A DNA stretch of 64,000 nt from Rotaria socialis (lineage: Eukaryota; Rotifera; Eurotatoria; Philodinida; Philodinidae): the NCBI GenBank assembly GCA_905331475.1, contig CAJNYU010002054.1, forward strand, positions 248,001-312,000, read 5' to 3'. Positions 12,947-24,084 of the stretch are shown one piece after another. The notes beneath the pieces are model-generated. The model was not told the DNA's origin. It saw only the letters and a program-made list of their open reading frames with translations, and made no database searches. Position 1 is the first letter of the stretch; the number at the start of each line of letters is the position of its first letter. The position numbers were made by a program, and so were the translations under genes.

Positions 12947-13290
12947 ATAATGGTATGTAGCTCAATGATAGATGACTCCCATTCCCAGGTCGAACATTCC
13001 GGCTACCGGATCCCGCAGGATACTTCAGGAAATATGCGGGAAAGTCACCATATCCTGTGGGAAAGCACGGGAAATCACTGGAACATGGAAGCAGTATTGC
13101 GGTCAAAAATACGGTCGGACTTTTCCGGCGAATTCCTGGCAAGTTCCGGTGCTTTTCGGCAGGAATTGATCGGAAATCATCGGAGAAAATGTGAAAATTT
13201 TCCAACCGGAATACTGCTTCCACAAAATCAACGGAAGTAACCGGAACCGGTCGTTTTCGAGGCCGGACTGTTCGAGCTGGGTTCGAACTG
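12947..13290 (+). repeat. GC-rich island with tRNA-like promoter boxes, possible SINE
   Basis: This is a sharp rise in GC content within AT-rich DNA, rich in CCGG/GGAA words. It opens with TAGCTCAATGATAGA, similar to a tRNA A box, followed about 30 bases later by GGTCGAACATTCC, similar to a B box. A second B-box-like GGTTCGAACTGC lies near 13273. Open frames on both strands here (96 and 92 residues) overlap and have no domain. A tRNA-derived SINE or a chimeric repeat is possible. No A-rich tail or clear target duplication was found. Confidence 0.35.
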
Positions 13291-13615
13291 CAGGTGATGC
13301 ACTAAACTTTTGATTTGAAAACTCATTGTAGATATTCTAAATGTCATTTATATGTGTCATAAAATTTATAATTAGTTTATATTAAAGAAGACCTATCATT
13401 GATGGTAAAATTTCTCCAAATTTTTTCTCCAGAATTTTCTTTCTGTCATTTTTCATAACTTTTACTGATACTGTTGGTTGTAGTATAAGAATAAATTAAG
13501 ATACACAATATAATTAGACTTATATACTTCTTTTCCAGTTCTCCGATAAAAAATACACAAGTATTATATATTCTTTATCTTTATTTTACTTTAGAAAAGT
13601 AAAGTGAAATAAAGT

Positions 13616-13972
13616 AACGTACACAGGGTTGCCACCTCTTCCGCTGTTTTTCTGCTGTTCCGCTTTTTCGTATAAAACGTGTTGCATATCAAACTTACGT
13701 ACAGAATAATATTTGAAATTATTGAATCAATTCTTATTGTTCACAAATACCGTGAGTCATCATACTCTTATGTTTTGAAACTTTGATGAAATAAAAAGAA
13801 ATCCAATAAAGATGAAAAAAATGTTTAATATTTTCAGAAGCACCACAAATCTGCAACAATATAAGCTTCCGCTTTTTTCCCGTTTTTTCTTTTTTTCTTT
13901 CCGCTATTTTCCGCTTTTTAACATCAGTTTTCCGCTTTTTGGACTTCATCAGGTGACAACCCTGAGCGTACA
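13616..13972. mobile_element. hAT-type MITE, second copy
   Basis: The body is 13624-13964 (341 bp). It starts CAGGGTTGCCACCTCTTCCGC and ends CAGGTGACAACCCTG, nearly matching the ends of the 11017-12033 element. The flanking 8-mers AACGTACA and AGCGTACA agree at 7 of 8 positions, supporting a target duplication. TTCCGC-T-rich subterminal repeats are shared. The interior is shorter and unrelated to that of the larger copy, apart from the subterminal tracts. It lies inside the candidate 12423-16676 element. Confidence 0.8.
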
Positions 13973-15726
13973 TTTTCTTTGCCTGAATAGTAAAGTAAAG
14001 TAAATTAAAGTCATATGTTCAGGGGAAGCTCATGATTAATTTCTTCGGTTACTATCAACAATTGATAATGTTTGGCGATATGAATAATCATTCAAAATCT
14101 TTTCTTAATTAATATCGGAATATAGAACGTATATAAAACTGAATACAATAAAATTGTGCATATATATTGATATTTCAACATCAAACTGTTTTTCACAGAA
14201 TACGAATCTTCACATTTAAGCTGCACTTAAATAATGCTCAAGCAGAAGTAGCTGACTAAATGTTTACATGTTCAGAAAAGAAAATTTCGAGCGTTTTTCC
14301 CTAGTCGACTCTCCCTAGAAGAATCCCCAGGGAGTCCCCTGACAAATCTCCGAGGAGTCGTCGGGGGAGAGTGAATTAAGAACATAATGACTGTGTGTCG
14401 TATGCAAGTGCTCGTCTGTTAAAGTTTAAGAAAACATTTTTACGGTTCAAATCATATTTTATTTAAAAACAATTTATCTTACTCAAGGAATGACTTTCAA
14501 AATTATTCTCAACATATCCTCACTTATACCTTTGTTATTGTGACACTCGAGTTACGTTATAATAACCGTAGTATGTGTTGAAGGGGAAATAAAATTCTAG
14601 ACCAATTTTAAATTGCCCTAGAGCAACTTAAATTGTTAATTTCCTCTGTAGGGTAATTTTTAATTCTCCTACAGCAAATTAAAAGTCACGAACGATTTCA
14701 AGTTCCCTCACAAAATATGCTTTATTTCTATAGTTAATCAGTTCTTTATTATTATTTTGAGTATACAAGTACTAGTGTCAGTCTTAGGGTATTACATCAG
14801 TAAGTCTATTCATACGTTAAAGTAAATACATAAGGAGATTCAAGAACTTCTTGATGCATAGTTATTTAGTGTATTGATCGAGCTTTTCAGATGCTTCTCT
14901 TTTAAAAATCATAGAAAATCTCATGCCTATGATATTACTTTAATATTTTATACTTTAGAAGACCAACAATGAAAATGCACAGTAAGTTTCATTAATACTC
15001 ACTTGTCACCACCACAATGCAGCCTTATTCAAAAATACCGATAAAACATATTCTCTCTAGCATATAGAACCTAGATAGACTTCGAGTTTATGTGTACATG
15101 CAAACTATCTATTTTACAGATTTGTCAATTTTATTCTCAAATTAACAATAAAGACAAGATTTTAAGTATCGATTTATTTTTTGCGAAGTTATCGATTCAT
15201 ACCGGCGAGATAAAAATCAAAAATTAACTTGGAATTTTCACTACTTTACTATTCGGGTAAAGCAAAGCTGAAATTAACATGGATGCATTCTGCATTTATA
15301 AATGAAACTTTTTCTTTTTCTTTTTTTGCTCCGATTAACATGGATGAGGTCGATCTTTTTACTTATATTTGAAGCGGTAACGATTACTTCATTCTCCATT
15401 TATAATCGAATTCGAATTAGGCAACTCATGCGTCTATTCTACTTTACCGGTGAAGTAAAGATAAAGTGCCACCCCTAGTCGTGATAGAAATAAGAGAAGA
15501 AATTGTAGTAAACTGTATGTTAAAATGGAGTTCCAATAAATATCACTTGGTACAAAGGAAGGAGTAATCACGTGTAAAAACAAGTCGTAGTCAAAATTTT
15601 ATATTAAAACGTCTCTATTTATTGTCCTCTCTCCATTTTACTGGAAATATATATAACTGTGATTTAGATAATTTGAGAATGCATTGAAATAGATTCAAGC
15701 TGCGTAAATGGACTAAACCTATGACT

Positions 15727-16439
15727 CTTGTAGGGCTCACAAACGTAAGCTTAGTTATAGATTAAGAAAATGCTTTCAAGGAATATGAATCGGACAGATC
15801 AGATGGTGTCGTTTAGGCAAACTGAATCTCATCAGCATTATTACTATGAAGTAGAGAAACTTGCAAAATTTATCATCAGTGCTTTATAAGGAGTTAGTTA
15901 ACTGTTGAGTCGAAGGAAGAAGCCATGTATAAGAATGCTTTTCGGGCTTGTCCCTAGATTACATAGACATAGGATGGAGCCACAAGTTTCCCATAAGTTC
16001 TATTCTTAAAAAATACTATCAGCGCACTAACATCTACCGTTTCTAGATACCATTGAAAAACTTTCAAAGTCGACTTTTTTTATTCAAACTAAATAGTTAA
16101 GTGGCGAAGAAGTAAAGTATCAGAAACAGTAGATGTTGGAGAGCTGATAGTATTTTTTAAGAATAGAACTTATGGGAAATTTGTGGCTCCATCCTATGTC
16201 AATACAATCTAGGGACAAGTCCGAAAAGTATCCTTACAGATGGTTTCTTCCTTTGTCTCAAAAGTTAACTAACTCCTTATAAAGCACTGCTGATAAATTT
16301 TGCAAGTTTCTCTATTTCATAGTAACAGCGCTGATGAGATTCAGTTTACCTAAACGACACCATTTGATCTGCCCGATTAATATTCCTTGAAAACGTTTTC
16401 TTAATCTATAACTAAGCTTACGCTTGTGAGTCCTACAAG
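15727..16439. repeat. Long foldback: 324-bp inverted repeat with 66-bp loop
   Basis: The left arm 15727-16050 and right arm 16117-16439 are reverse complements over their whole length with scattered mismatches. The outer ends are CTTGTAGGGCTCACAA and TTGTGAGTCCTACAAG. The arms carry no open frame. A transcript would form a hairpin of roughly 320 base pairs. Nothing ties it to a protein-coding source seen in this window. Confidence 0.85.
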
Positions 16440-17014
16440 CGCTAACATTCATGAATCATAATTGTGCGAATTGATTATTATACTTTTCTAATTGATTTTC
16501 ATCGATTATAATCAAAATTATCAATCCGATTATTCTGCAACAAAATCAAAATTTTGATCGATTAGAATCGATTAGAATTTTGATTGTGTAGCAGAAAAAT
16601 CCGATTACCAATTTGGAGTATGCCCAGAAGATTTCGACATTATAATCGATTTTAATCCCTAAAATTTTTCACTGGGTGAGACTGCAAAACTTTTTCCAGT
16701 TAAAATTCAGCATTCGAATTCTTTTCTTTTTCTTGTATTGTTATAATGGTTAAACTTTGAATACATCAATTGGTCGACGATGCTCATTATTGAGAGTTCA
16801 CGCACTTGTTCTAGATATTGATCAAGACAAAAATACAAATTCATTAAATAATCTAGAAATTGAACCTTTCATACATATTGTAGTTAGAAACTATCAAATA
16901 AAGAATCAACATAATCTCTCTCTCTATATATATATATATTTGATCTACTTATTGATTACACCTTGTTACATTTGGGCTTAGATGAATTTAAATAGTTAAA
17001 TAGGAAACTAAATT

Positions 17015-18118
17015 ATGAATCAATATAATATTTCACTCACGCACCCAAATAAGACAATTCGAATATTATTTATTATAATGATACTGATAGTTATTGGTCT
17101 CTATATGACGAAACTAAAATATGGATTAGTCACTGACATTTTAATCTCAAATTCTACATTTACAATAACAACTATAAATAACCAAAACATACAGTGTATC
17201 GTATACTTTCAAGAGCGCTCCGGTCGTCTTGGTAATCGAATGTTTATGGCTGCTAGTGCTTATGGTCTTGCTCGTCTTCATTCTTGTCATTTATATTTAA
17301 CACCAGAAACAATCACAGAAATGCAATCAGTATTTATTTTCGACCTTTCTCCTCTTCTTATTTCAACCACTACTTTCAACTCAATCGTCCACAATCCTTC
17401 AATATCGATAACTAAAAAGAGCAGGAGTATTACTTGCCAATACGTTCCTGAGCTGACACGTCCAAATGCCATTGCTCCAGGAGATATATTTGAATTGAAA
17501 CACTATTGGCAATCGTATCTTCATTTTACGAAATATAACGATGATATTCGAGAACGTATATTTTCTGCTGCGCAGTCTATACTTCAGAAAGTCTCAAAAT
17601 TATTTGTTGACATCTACAAACTAAAAGTTCACTTCAAACCTAAATTTGCATTGGACAATCATCAATTATTTAAAAACCAATTAGCTCAATCGAACTGGAC
17701 AACATGGATTGGAATTCATGTGCGTCGCTCAGATTTCGTTCCTTTACAGTTTTCTTCTTCTGATGAATATTTATTTTTTGCTATAGAATATTACACAAAA
17801 CGCTATCCGAATGCTCATTTTATAGTTGCAAGTGATGATAAACGCTATTGCAGAAAACTATTTCATAATCGAGCAAATTTTTTTCTTACACCAGAATCAT
17901 TTTCTATGGGTGAAGATTTAATAGCACTATCACTCTGTGAACATTCAATCGTAACTGGTGGAACATTTGGCTGGTGGACAGCTTATCTTGCGAATGGTCA
18001 CGTAATTCATGATAAAGTATATCCATCTGGCTGTGAGCGACGTGAATATTACTATCCACCATGGTTTATGATACCGGGAAATGTACGAGCGCAAAAGAAT
18101 AGCAATTACACATTGTGA
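17015..18118 (+). CDS. GT11 alpha-1,2-fucosyltransferase-like enzyme, copy 2
   Basis: Intronless, 367 residues, same architecture as the 4290 gene. There is a short N-terminal tail, one membrane segment at about 17-31 (ILFIIMILIVIGLYM), a stem, then the catalytic domain with SGRLGNRMFMAASAYG, HVRRSDF, VASDDKRYC and TGGTFGWWTAYLANG. All landmark residues of family 11 are present, so it is predicted to be active. Compared with copy 1 the membrane anchor and stem are almost unrelated, while the C-terminal half is strongly conserved. It sits 1.6 kb upstream of copy 3 in the same orientation, suggesting local tandem duplication. A TATATATA run lies about 80 bases upstream of the start. Confidence 0.9.
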   Translation: MNQYNISLTHPNKTIRILFIIMILIVIGLYMTKLKYGLVTDILISNSTFTITTINNQNIQCIVYFQERSGRLGNRMFMAASAYGLARLHSCHLYLTPETITEMQSVFIFDLSPLLISTTTFNSIVHNPSISITKKSRSITCQYVPELTRPNAIAPGDIFELKHYWQSYLHFTKYNDDIRERIFSAAQSILQKVSKLFVDIYKLKVHFKPKFALDNHQLFKNQLAQSNWTTWIGIHVRRSDFVPLQFSSSDEYLFFAIEYYTKRYPNAHFIVASDDKRYCRKLFHNRANFFLTPESFSMGEDLIALSLCEHSIVTGGTFGWWTAYLANGHVIHDKVYPSGCERREYYYPPWFMIPGNVRAQKNSNYTL

Positions 18119-19757
18119 TGGAAAAACTATGGAAGATATTTGTTAAAATAGTTGAATGAATAATGATATTGTATAGCTCTTGTTTATCATTATATTTTAG
18201 AATAAAGGTGACAATTTAGAATCCTGACTGTTTAACTTGATGCTTTTCTTGGATGCCTTTATATTGGAATTCAAAAAATGAGTCGATACTTTTGAGTTAG
18301 AATTAAAATGATAATTTAATACTTTTGTATTATCAATGCATTTGCCTTGGAATTTCTCTAACACAAAATTCGATACTGAATAATACCAAAGTGTTAAATT
18401 GGCTTTTTAATTTTAACGCAAAAGTATCACATTACGTTTTTAATGATAATACTGTGGTATTAACATTTCTCTGATGCTAATGCTCTGCTGCCAACCATAT
18501 GTTTGAGCAATTTTGTTAAACATTTCTCCTAATTACTTAAAGGTCGATTCATATCTAGAGAAAAAAAATGAGATAAGGTCTTCGTATTTCTTTCATATAG
18601 ATTTATGTTTATCTGTTTGAAACCATAGAAATGTACACTACAGTGTTATTTGATTATATCAATATTAGTTATCGATGATAAAATTGTTTGCTGAACGACG
18701 TTAGTGAGACACGTAGTTATACTACTTTTGAGACAATCAATATCATATGAGACACAACCAGTGATAGAGTTTCTCATGATTTATTTTTCTATCTATCAGT
18801 TCTTCTCGACAGACGTACATTGATAGTTTATATATTCTGTTGCTATTATCTCAACAATGAAAAATCCGACAATATTTGCTTGAATATCGGTAGAAGTGCC
18901 AGTAGAATACATCATGAGCTTATCATTGTAATTCAAAATGTGTTCGGTTTCTTGAAAACAGAACTCAAAAGAAAAGAGAGCTCTAGCATCCTTTAGTGTA
19001 GGGACATGGTTGTAGAATCGAGTGCATTACATCGGCCTTTGATTATTTCATATTAAGTTGCATCATCTTATGAACAAGCATCTGAATAACAGGAAATCTT
19101 GATACGCTATTGTTTCGTTTTGAAGATAATTAAAATAAGAACAGCAACGAAAGTGAACCAGAACTCTTGTAAATTTTACCTAAGGTAACTGGCATTAAAA
19201 AATGGATTCAAATAGTAGAAATTCATCACTAATATTCATTAGAAACATAGTGTCATTACTTGATAATGTTCGCTTGCCAATGAATTTCAATATAGTTATT
19301 GTAAAATATGGTTGATTGGACAACTGATATTCGAAACTTCTTACTAAGTTCCGGTTGCTAATGAAGATCTATGAATTCTATCTCAAATTTCATGTATGAT
19401 TCATTCACTAATTTGTATAGAAACATTGATATCAATGCATTTATGTAACTAACAAGAACAAATAACGAATCTAGATAGACCTCCATTGGCGCATACATAC
19501 TCTTTTTGATGAGCCGTGACTGAAAACGAACAACTAATAATGTAAATATATGAAATGCGTAGTATAGTATCTAGTAGTATATCATTATATAATATCATAG
19601 ATGATATATATATGCTTTTTGATTTACAGTGCAGAACGAAAAACACTGTAGGATTCTTTTTGAAGCGGTTGCTTTTTGTTTTTTTAATGCAATAGATATA
19701 TTACATCGTATAGTAGTTGGTTGAATAAAAGACGTCGATCAAACTAGTTCAAATAAA
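18119..19757. other. Spacer between fucosyltransferase copies 2 and 3
   Basis: AT-rich, with no supported gene. The minus-strand open frame 19449-19646 has no domain. No remnant of a further fucosyltransferase copy was recognised. The 3' part presumably contains the promoter of the 19758 gene. Confidence 0.45.
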
Positions 19758-20894
19758 ATGTTAGTTCGATCCAGATCTATCAATAAATATATGAGATTTA
19801 CATTTAGGATCATGTTTTTTGGTTTATTATTTTTCATAAGTATTTCCTTTTTAAATTCTCAATACAAGCAAAAGCCACGTAAAATCGTTTTTCACAATCA
19901 ATCAGTAGGAACATCGAAAACATCATTAGTACATGCTGAACAGCAAATTACGATTTCATTAAAAACTTCTTCAATGCGTTGTATTGTATGTGTACGTACT
20001 CGTTTAGGGCGTCTTGGTAATCGAATGTTTACTATCGCTAGTGCTTATGCTCTGGCACGTCTTCATTCTTGTCATTTGTTTTTTCTAATTTCAACATTAG
20101 AAGAAATTAGGGAAGTCTTTATCTTTCATCTTGAGCCGTTTCTTTTACCTACGTTTATCTTCAACAGATCATGGAGAAATGTTTCTCATCCAATGAAGAA
20201 AATTAGCAGAGATATTGCTTGTCAATATGTTCCTGAACTGACACATCCGAATACAATACCTTCGAAACATATATTTGAATTACAAGGTTTTTGGCAATCG
20301 TACTTAAATTTTGATAAATATCGTGATGAACTGCGAAATCGTGTTTTTGTGGCGAGGCCATCAGTTCTTGAGAGAGTCTCAAAGTTATTTATCGATATCT
20401 ATGAAGAAAAGTTTCACGTCATACCTCAATTTTCATCAGATAATCATCAATTATTTAAAAACCAATTAGCTCAATTGAACTGGACAATATGGATTGGAAT
20501 TCATGTGCGGCGTGCAGATTTTGTTTCCTTACAATTTGCTTCGTCTGATGAATATTTATTTGCTGCTATTGAATATTATACAGAACGTTATTCGAATGCT
20601 CATTTTATAGTTGCTAGTGATGATAAACGCTACTGTAGAAAACTATTTCGTAATCGAGCAAATATTTTTCTAGCACCAAGATCATTTGACGAGGGTGACG
20701 ATCTAATAGCATTATCACTTTGTCAACATTCAATCATAACTGGTGGAACATTTGGTTGGTGGGCAGGTTATCTTGCTAGTGGTGAAGTCATCCACGATAC
20801 TGCGTCTCAAGCTGGCTGTGAACAACGTGAATATTATTATCCGCCATGGTTCAAAACTATTGAAAATGCACGAAAGTATAAAATTAATTCATAA
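19758..20894 (+). CDS. GT11 alpha-1,2-fucosyltransferase-like enzyme, copy 3
   Basis: Intronless, 378 residues. The membrane anchor is at about 15-33 (FTFRIMFFGLLFFISIS). The catalytic landmarks are LGRLGNRMFTIASAYA, HVRRADF, VASDDKRYC and TGGTFGWWAGYLASG. It is predicted to be a Golgi GDP-fucose:galactoside fucosyltransferase. Differences from the other two copies cluster in the N-terminal stem and near the C-terminus, where SQAGCEQ replaces YPSGCER. Key motif residues are intact. The three copies together suggest diversification of acceptor preference or expression rather than decay; that is inference. Confidence 0.9.
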   Translation: MLVRSRSINKYMRFTFRIMFFGLLFFISISFLNSQYKQKPRKIVFHNQSVGTSKTSLVHAEQQITISLKTSSMRCIVCVRTRLGRLGNRMFTIASAYALARLHSCHLFFLISTLEEIREVFIFHLEPFLLPTFIFNRSWRNVSHPMKKISRDIACQYVPELTHPNTIPSKHIFELQGFWQSYLNFDKYRDELRNRVFVARPSVLERVSKLFIDIYEEKFHVIPQFSSDNHQLFKNQLAQLNWTIWIGIHVRRADFVSLQFASSDEYLFAAIEYYTERYSNAHFIVASDDKRYCRKLFRNRANIFLAPRSFDEGDDLIALSLCQHSIITGGTFGWWAGYLASGEVIHDTASQAGCEQREYYYPPWFKTIENARKYKINS

Positions 20895-22611
20895 CCAGAA
20901 AGAAAAGCCGGGCAATATTTCATAGTTCTTTTATTGTTGCAGTAAATAAATGCATTCGAATATACTTAAAAAGTTTCATTATAAAAGTAAAATAAAACGA
21001 ATGATAATATTCATGATGATATCAATCAACGAATTTACTGAGCTTTTTGATAAGTGATACAAAGCTTTTATGTTATTGAATGAAAAGAACAAGAAATATT
21101 TTTACTTCTATTTCAGTGTATAATAAAGATAGGTGCGTAGATAATTGAAAGGAAGTCCATTATTGAAAATTTCATTAGTAGCTTATGCATCGTTCATCTG
21201 ATCAGTCAAAGAAATTCCAATACTGTTATGTATCAATGAATGAAACATTCTACTGGCACAATATTAGATCTATTAAGTATTACTATAGAGTGATAAGTGT
21301 TCTTAAATACTTCGCTATACTATTGGTAATGTGCACAAATGAGAGAATCAACAAATACACAAGTTTTACCGAAAAACCAAATACGACAAACTAGTCTAAC
21401 AAAGACAAATCGGTTTCTTTGAAGGCATTCACGTCTATAAATTCTATTTGCATCGTAGCATACTTGACTATTATAAATAGTGATTGACACATAATCTAGA
21501 ATTTTCACAAATATGAATCTATTCTGGGCTGACATGTAAAAATTGCCAAATCGACTCCTCAACTATTGCTCTTATAGCGCAAGATTCATTCGAATTGATG
21601 ATAATCATAGTATCGTGCTCTTGTGGCGTAAGTGGAAACGCATCCGGCTGTTAACCGGAAGATAGATGGTTGACTTTTGTTCGTAAATTTGACTTCCCGA
21701 TTGGTTTTATGTTTGTCATTATCAAACTAGAGTTAAGAGTACATCGTTATTTGTGAACAAATCTTTCGAACCCATTCATGAGCTTTTATTTTTATTTTTA
21801 TTTTCATGCATGAGTGTTTAATGAAACCATATGTTGAAAACTTCTAGATAATGAGTAAACAAGGAGCGTAATTTCATCATACACTGAGTCGTTTTTTCCA
21901 GTTCTTTGAATGATTCATTGTAGGAAAGAAAGGAACGAAAACATTCATCATGTAATTATTCGTCTTTCATAACTATCAACTCTTTTCTTTCACGATTTTG
22001 ACACCTCTCGACATTGATCATCGGTCATACATCAGAAGGTTCTGATTTAGAGAATTCATTCAGCAGTGCCTTGGTTGTAGAGTCTCTCTTTCATCACATA
22101 GCTACTAACGAACATTCCAAATAAATTCAGTTTCTTCTTCGAACAAGATTGATCCCCATTGATTCGCAAGGCACACATGTAATCATTGCGTTTTGGTACA
22201 ATGGTCTGTAAAATTTTGATTTTACTCTTTAAAACAATGTTCAACTGCCTTCCTTATTGATGTTATTTTTCAACAAGTAGTTTCACTACTATTCTGACTC
22301 TATGGCTAAAAGATTAAGAAGAAAATTAATATGTGGATGTACAATCAATAACGAATATAAGTATTTCACAATAGCTGAAATTGTTGACAGGTCATTCGCC
22401 ACTTACGACTAATCGCATTGAAATCATTCAAATAGATTTCATGTAGAACTTGTATAATTACAATGAAAATATCTGCTTTTGTCTATCGCTAACTCTCTAC
22501 ATGAGCGAAAGAGAGCAGAGTTGCCAATAATTTAATGGCTTATATCATGAATTTGTCCCTCGTATGAGTGCACAGAATGACTATTTTTCATATTAACTAG
22601 ATAAGAAAATA
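20895..22611. other. Intergenic, only a degenerate tRNA-like segment
   Basis: No protein-coding gene is supported. The open frames at 21185, 21320 (minus) and 22056 (minus) lack domains. The one recognisable item is the tRNA-Asn-like relic at 21615-21683. Confidence 0.45.
21615..21683 (+). pseudogene. Degenerate tRNA-Asn(GTT)-like sequence or tRNA-derived repeat head
   Basis: TGTGGCGTAAGTGG resembles the 5' and D-arm of eukaryotic tRNA-Asn, and CCGGCTGTTAACCGG is a perfect anticodon stem-loop with anticodon GTT. The T-arm begins (GATGGTT) but the GTTCGAnnCC loop and the 3' acceptor strand are disrupted. It cannot fold into a full cloverleaf as written, so it is called a relic or a SINE head. 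Confidence 0.55.
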
Positions 22612-22879
22612 AATGTGGAAACTTCGGATTTCATCCGAGAGTTATGTGTACAGCAAAAAGTGCATGCGACATGAGTCATTCTAGAATGTCTGAACACGAA
22701 AATTATCATGAGAAACTAGGAAATTTGATTTCTGGATGCAGTTTTTGTGCATTTTGAGACGTTTTTCAGGCGATGTTTCGTTAGAAAGCTATGACTTAGT
22801 TCAAAACTAATATCAGATTTAGAATCAGCGTTAAAAACTGAGTCGATTTATATATGTTGTGGATAATTCTGAGAAAAAA
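22612..22879 (+). repeat. Dispersed repeat family A, copy truncated at the assembly gap
   Basis: Nearly identical, in opposite orientation, to 26751-27018. It starts TGTGGAAACTTCGGATTTC and runs to GAATTCT-like GATAATTCTGAGAAAAAA, where the 25-N gap begins. The sequence after the gap (22905 on) does not continue the repeat, so the rest is either missing from the assembly or truly truncated. Confidence 0.85.
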
Positions 22880-22904
22880 NNNNNNNNNNNNNNNNNNNNN
22901 NNNN
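22880..22904. other. Assembly gap (25 N)
   Basis: A run of 25 unknown bases at the A-rich end of a repeat copy. The round number suggests a placeholder, so the true gap length is unknown. Confidence 0.95.
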
Positions 22905-23390
22905 TTAAATTGCAAAGTTCTAACAAGTACATAAATATGACTGGGTTTACAACGATCGGTTCAAATATATGAACTGACAGCTATGAACAAGTTTTGTTTC
23001 AAATATAGTAGGGAGTGCTAGCTATTGCAAAAAGTGAAAAAATACATGGATTATTGCTACTTACTACATAGTTAATAAATTTATCACTCTATCCCATATT
23101 CTTATGAAAAAAGATTCAAATTTCATGTTTTCATGTGATTTACAAGTTATATTTTTAACCTTTCCCTTGACAGCTAAAAGAGTTGTTGGATAACCTTTTA
23201 CAGGATGTTAATGATTACGAAACTTTATGTTGCGAAGACAAATATCATGCTAAGAAGCTACAATAGAAAACCTTAAAAAGCAGCTTTGTCTAACTGGATA
23301 AGCCATAATTTTCGACTAAAAAAAAGCAAGCGACAGCGATAAGGAGTAGATACTGATCTTCACATATCTTCAAATATCCACTAAGACCAT

Positions 23391-23550
23391 AGGAATCCAT
23401 TGGAATTCAGCAGGATCCAGTAGAATCCAGTAGAATCCAGTAGAATCCAGTAGAATCCAGTAGAATCCAGTAGGATCCACAGAATCCGCCAGAATCTACT
23501 AGGATCCATAGAATCCGCCAAAATCCATGAGGAGCCGCGAGAATCCAAGG
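23391..23550 (+). repeat. Minisatellite, 10-bp unit TAGAATCCAG
   Basis: Five exact consecutive units occupy 23421-23470. They are flanked on both sides by degenerate units (GGATCCA, GAATCCGCCA, AGAATCTACT). There are no spacers, so this is a tandem repeat rather than an array of spaced repeats. Confidence 0.9.
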
Positions 23551-24000
23551 AGCCAGGAGCCGCTTTTTCCCCCTTGGTTACATGTTATTCAATATGTGAT
23601 GATCATCTTCGATAGTGTCTTGATTGATATTTTCAATTATTCATACATTCGATTTTTCCTCTGATTTAGTCATTAGCTACTGTAAGCGAAGTTATATAGA
23701 TCGTGTCGTTTCTATAATATATTTAAATCATGAATATAGGACACGTTTCTTCTATTTCAATGTGATTTCTAAAGCTACGGGAACTTTTTTTTTGGAAGCG
23801 AAGTCTAAACTCCATATTTATGATTAGAACTCCTCAAGTTCAATTGTTTTCAAATTCGAATAGTGTCGATAGAATCAATAATGAACACAACGCACTGTAT
23901 AATTGTACTATCAGAACTAAGAGTTAGAATTCCTATTGCTTGTTCAAATAAACCAAATCAATAGTCAAAAATTTTTACTAATTATTTTTATTTCTTTAAG

Positions 24001-24084
24001 ATTATTAGCAACACTTACTCATGGTTTTCCACAATTTCCAACTTCACCAATGTCTGCACAACAGCCAGCTATTGTTAAACCCTA
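24001..24084 (+). other. Isolated exon-like segment
   Basis: A polypyrimidine tract plus AAG acceptor at about 23990-24000 precedes a frame reading LLATLTHGFPQFPTSPMS and ending in a stop. The Pro/Gln/Ser-rich composition resembles a coding tail. No partner exon was found, so it may be the last exon of an unrecognised gene or a relic. Confidence 0.25.

Larger units (their letters stand above)
12423..16676. mobile_element. Candidate large DNA element with CCCAGTGAAAAAT terminal inverted repeats
   Basis: The left end CCCAGTGAAAAAT at 12423-12435 is matched perfectly in reverse complement at 16664-16676. Both ends are followed inward by many copies of an AATCGATT/ATCGATTNNAATC-type motif (about 12470-12860 and 16480-16660), the subterminal repeat pattern of some DNA transposons. 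The flanks TGAGTTGC (left) and TGAGACTGC (right) could be a decayed target duplication but are not identical. No transposase is recognisable inside. The interior contains a GC-rich island, a hAT MITE and a long foldback, so it is either a nested composite or two coincidentally matching ends. Confidence 0.55.

Noticed and set aside
12945..13240. Overlapping 92- and 96-codon frames on both strands
   Set aside because: They lie in a GC-rich repeat island; lack of stops follows from base composition, and neither has a domain.
23391..23550. Possible CRISPR-like array
   Set aside because: Units are head-to-tail with no spacers and the sequence is eukaryotic; it is a minisatellite.
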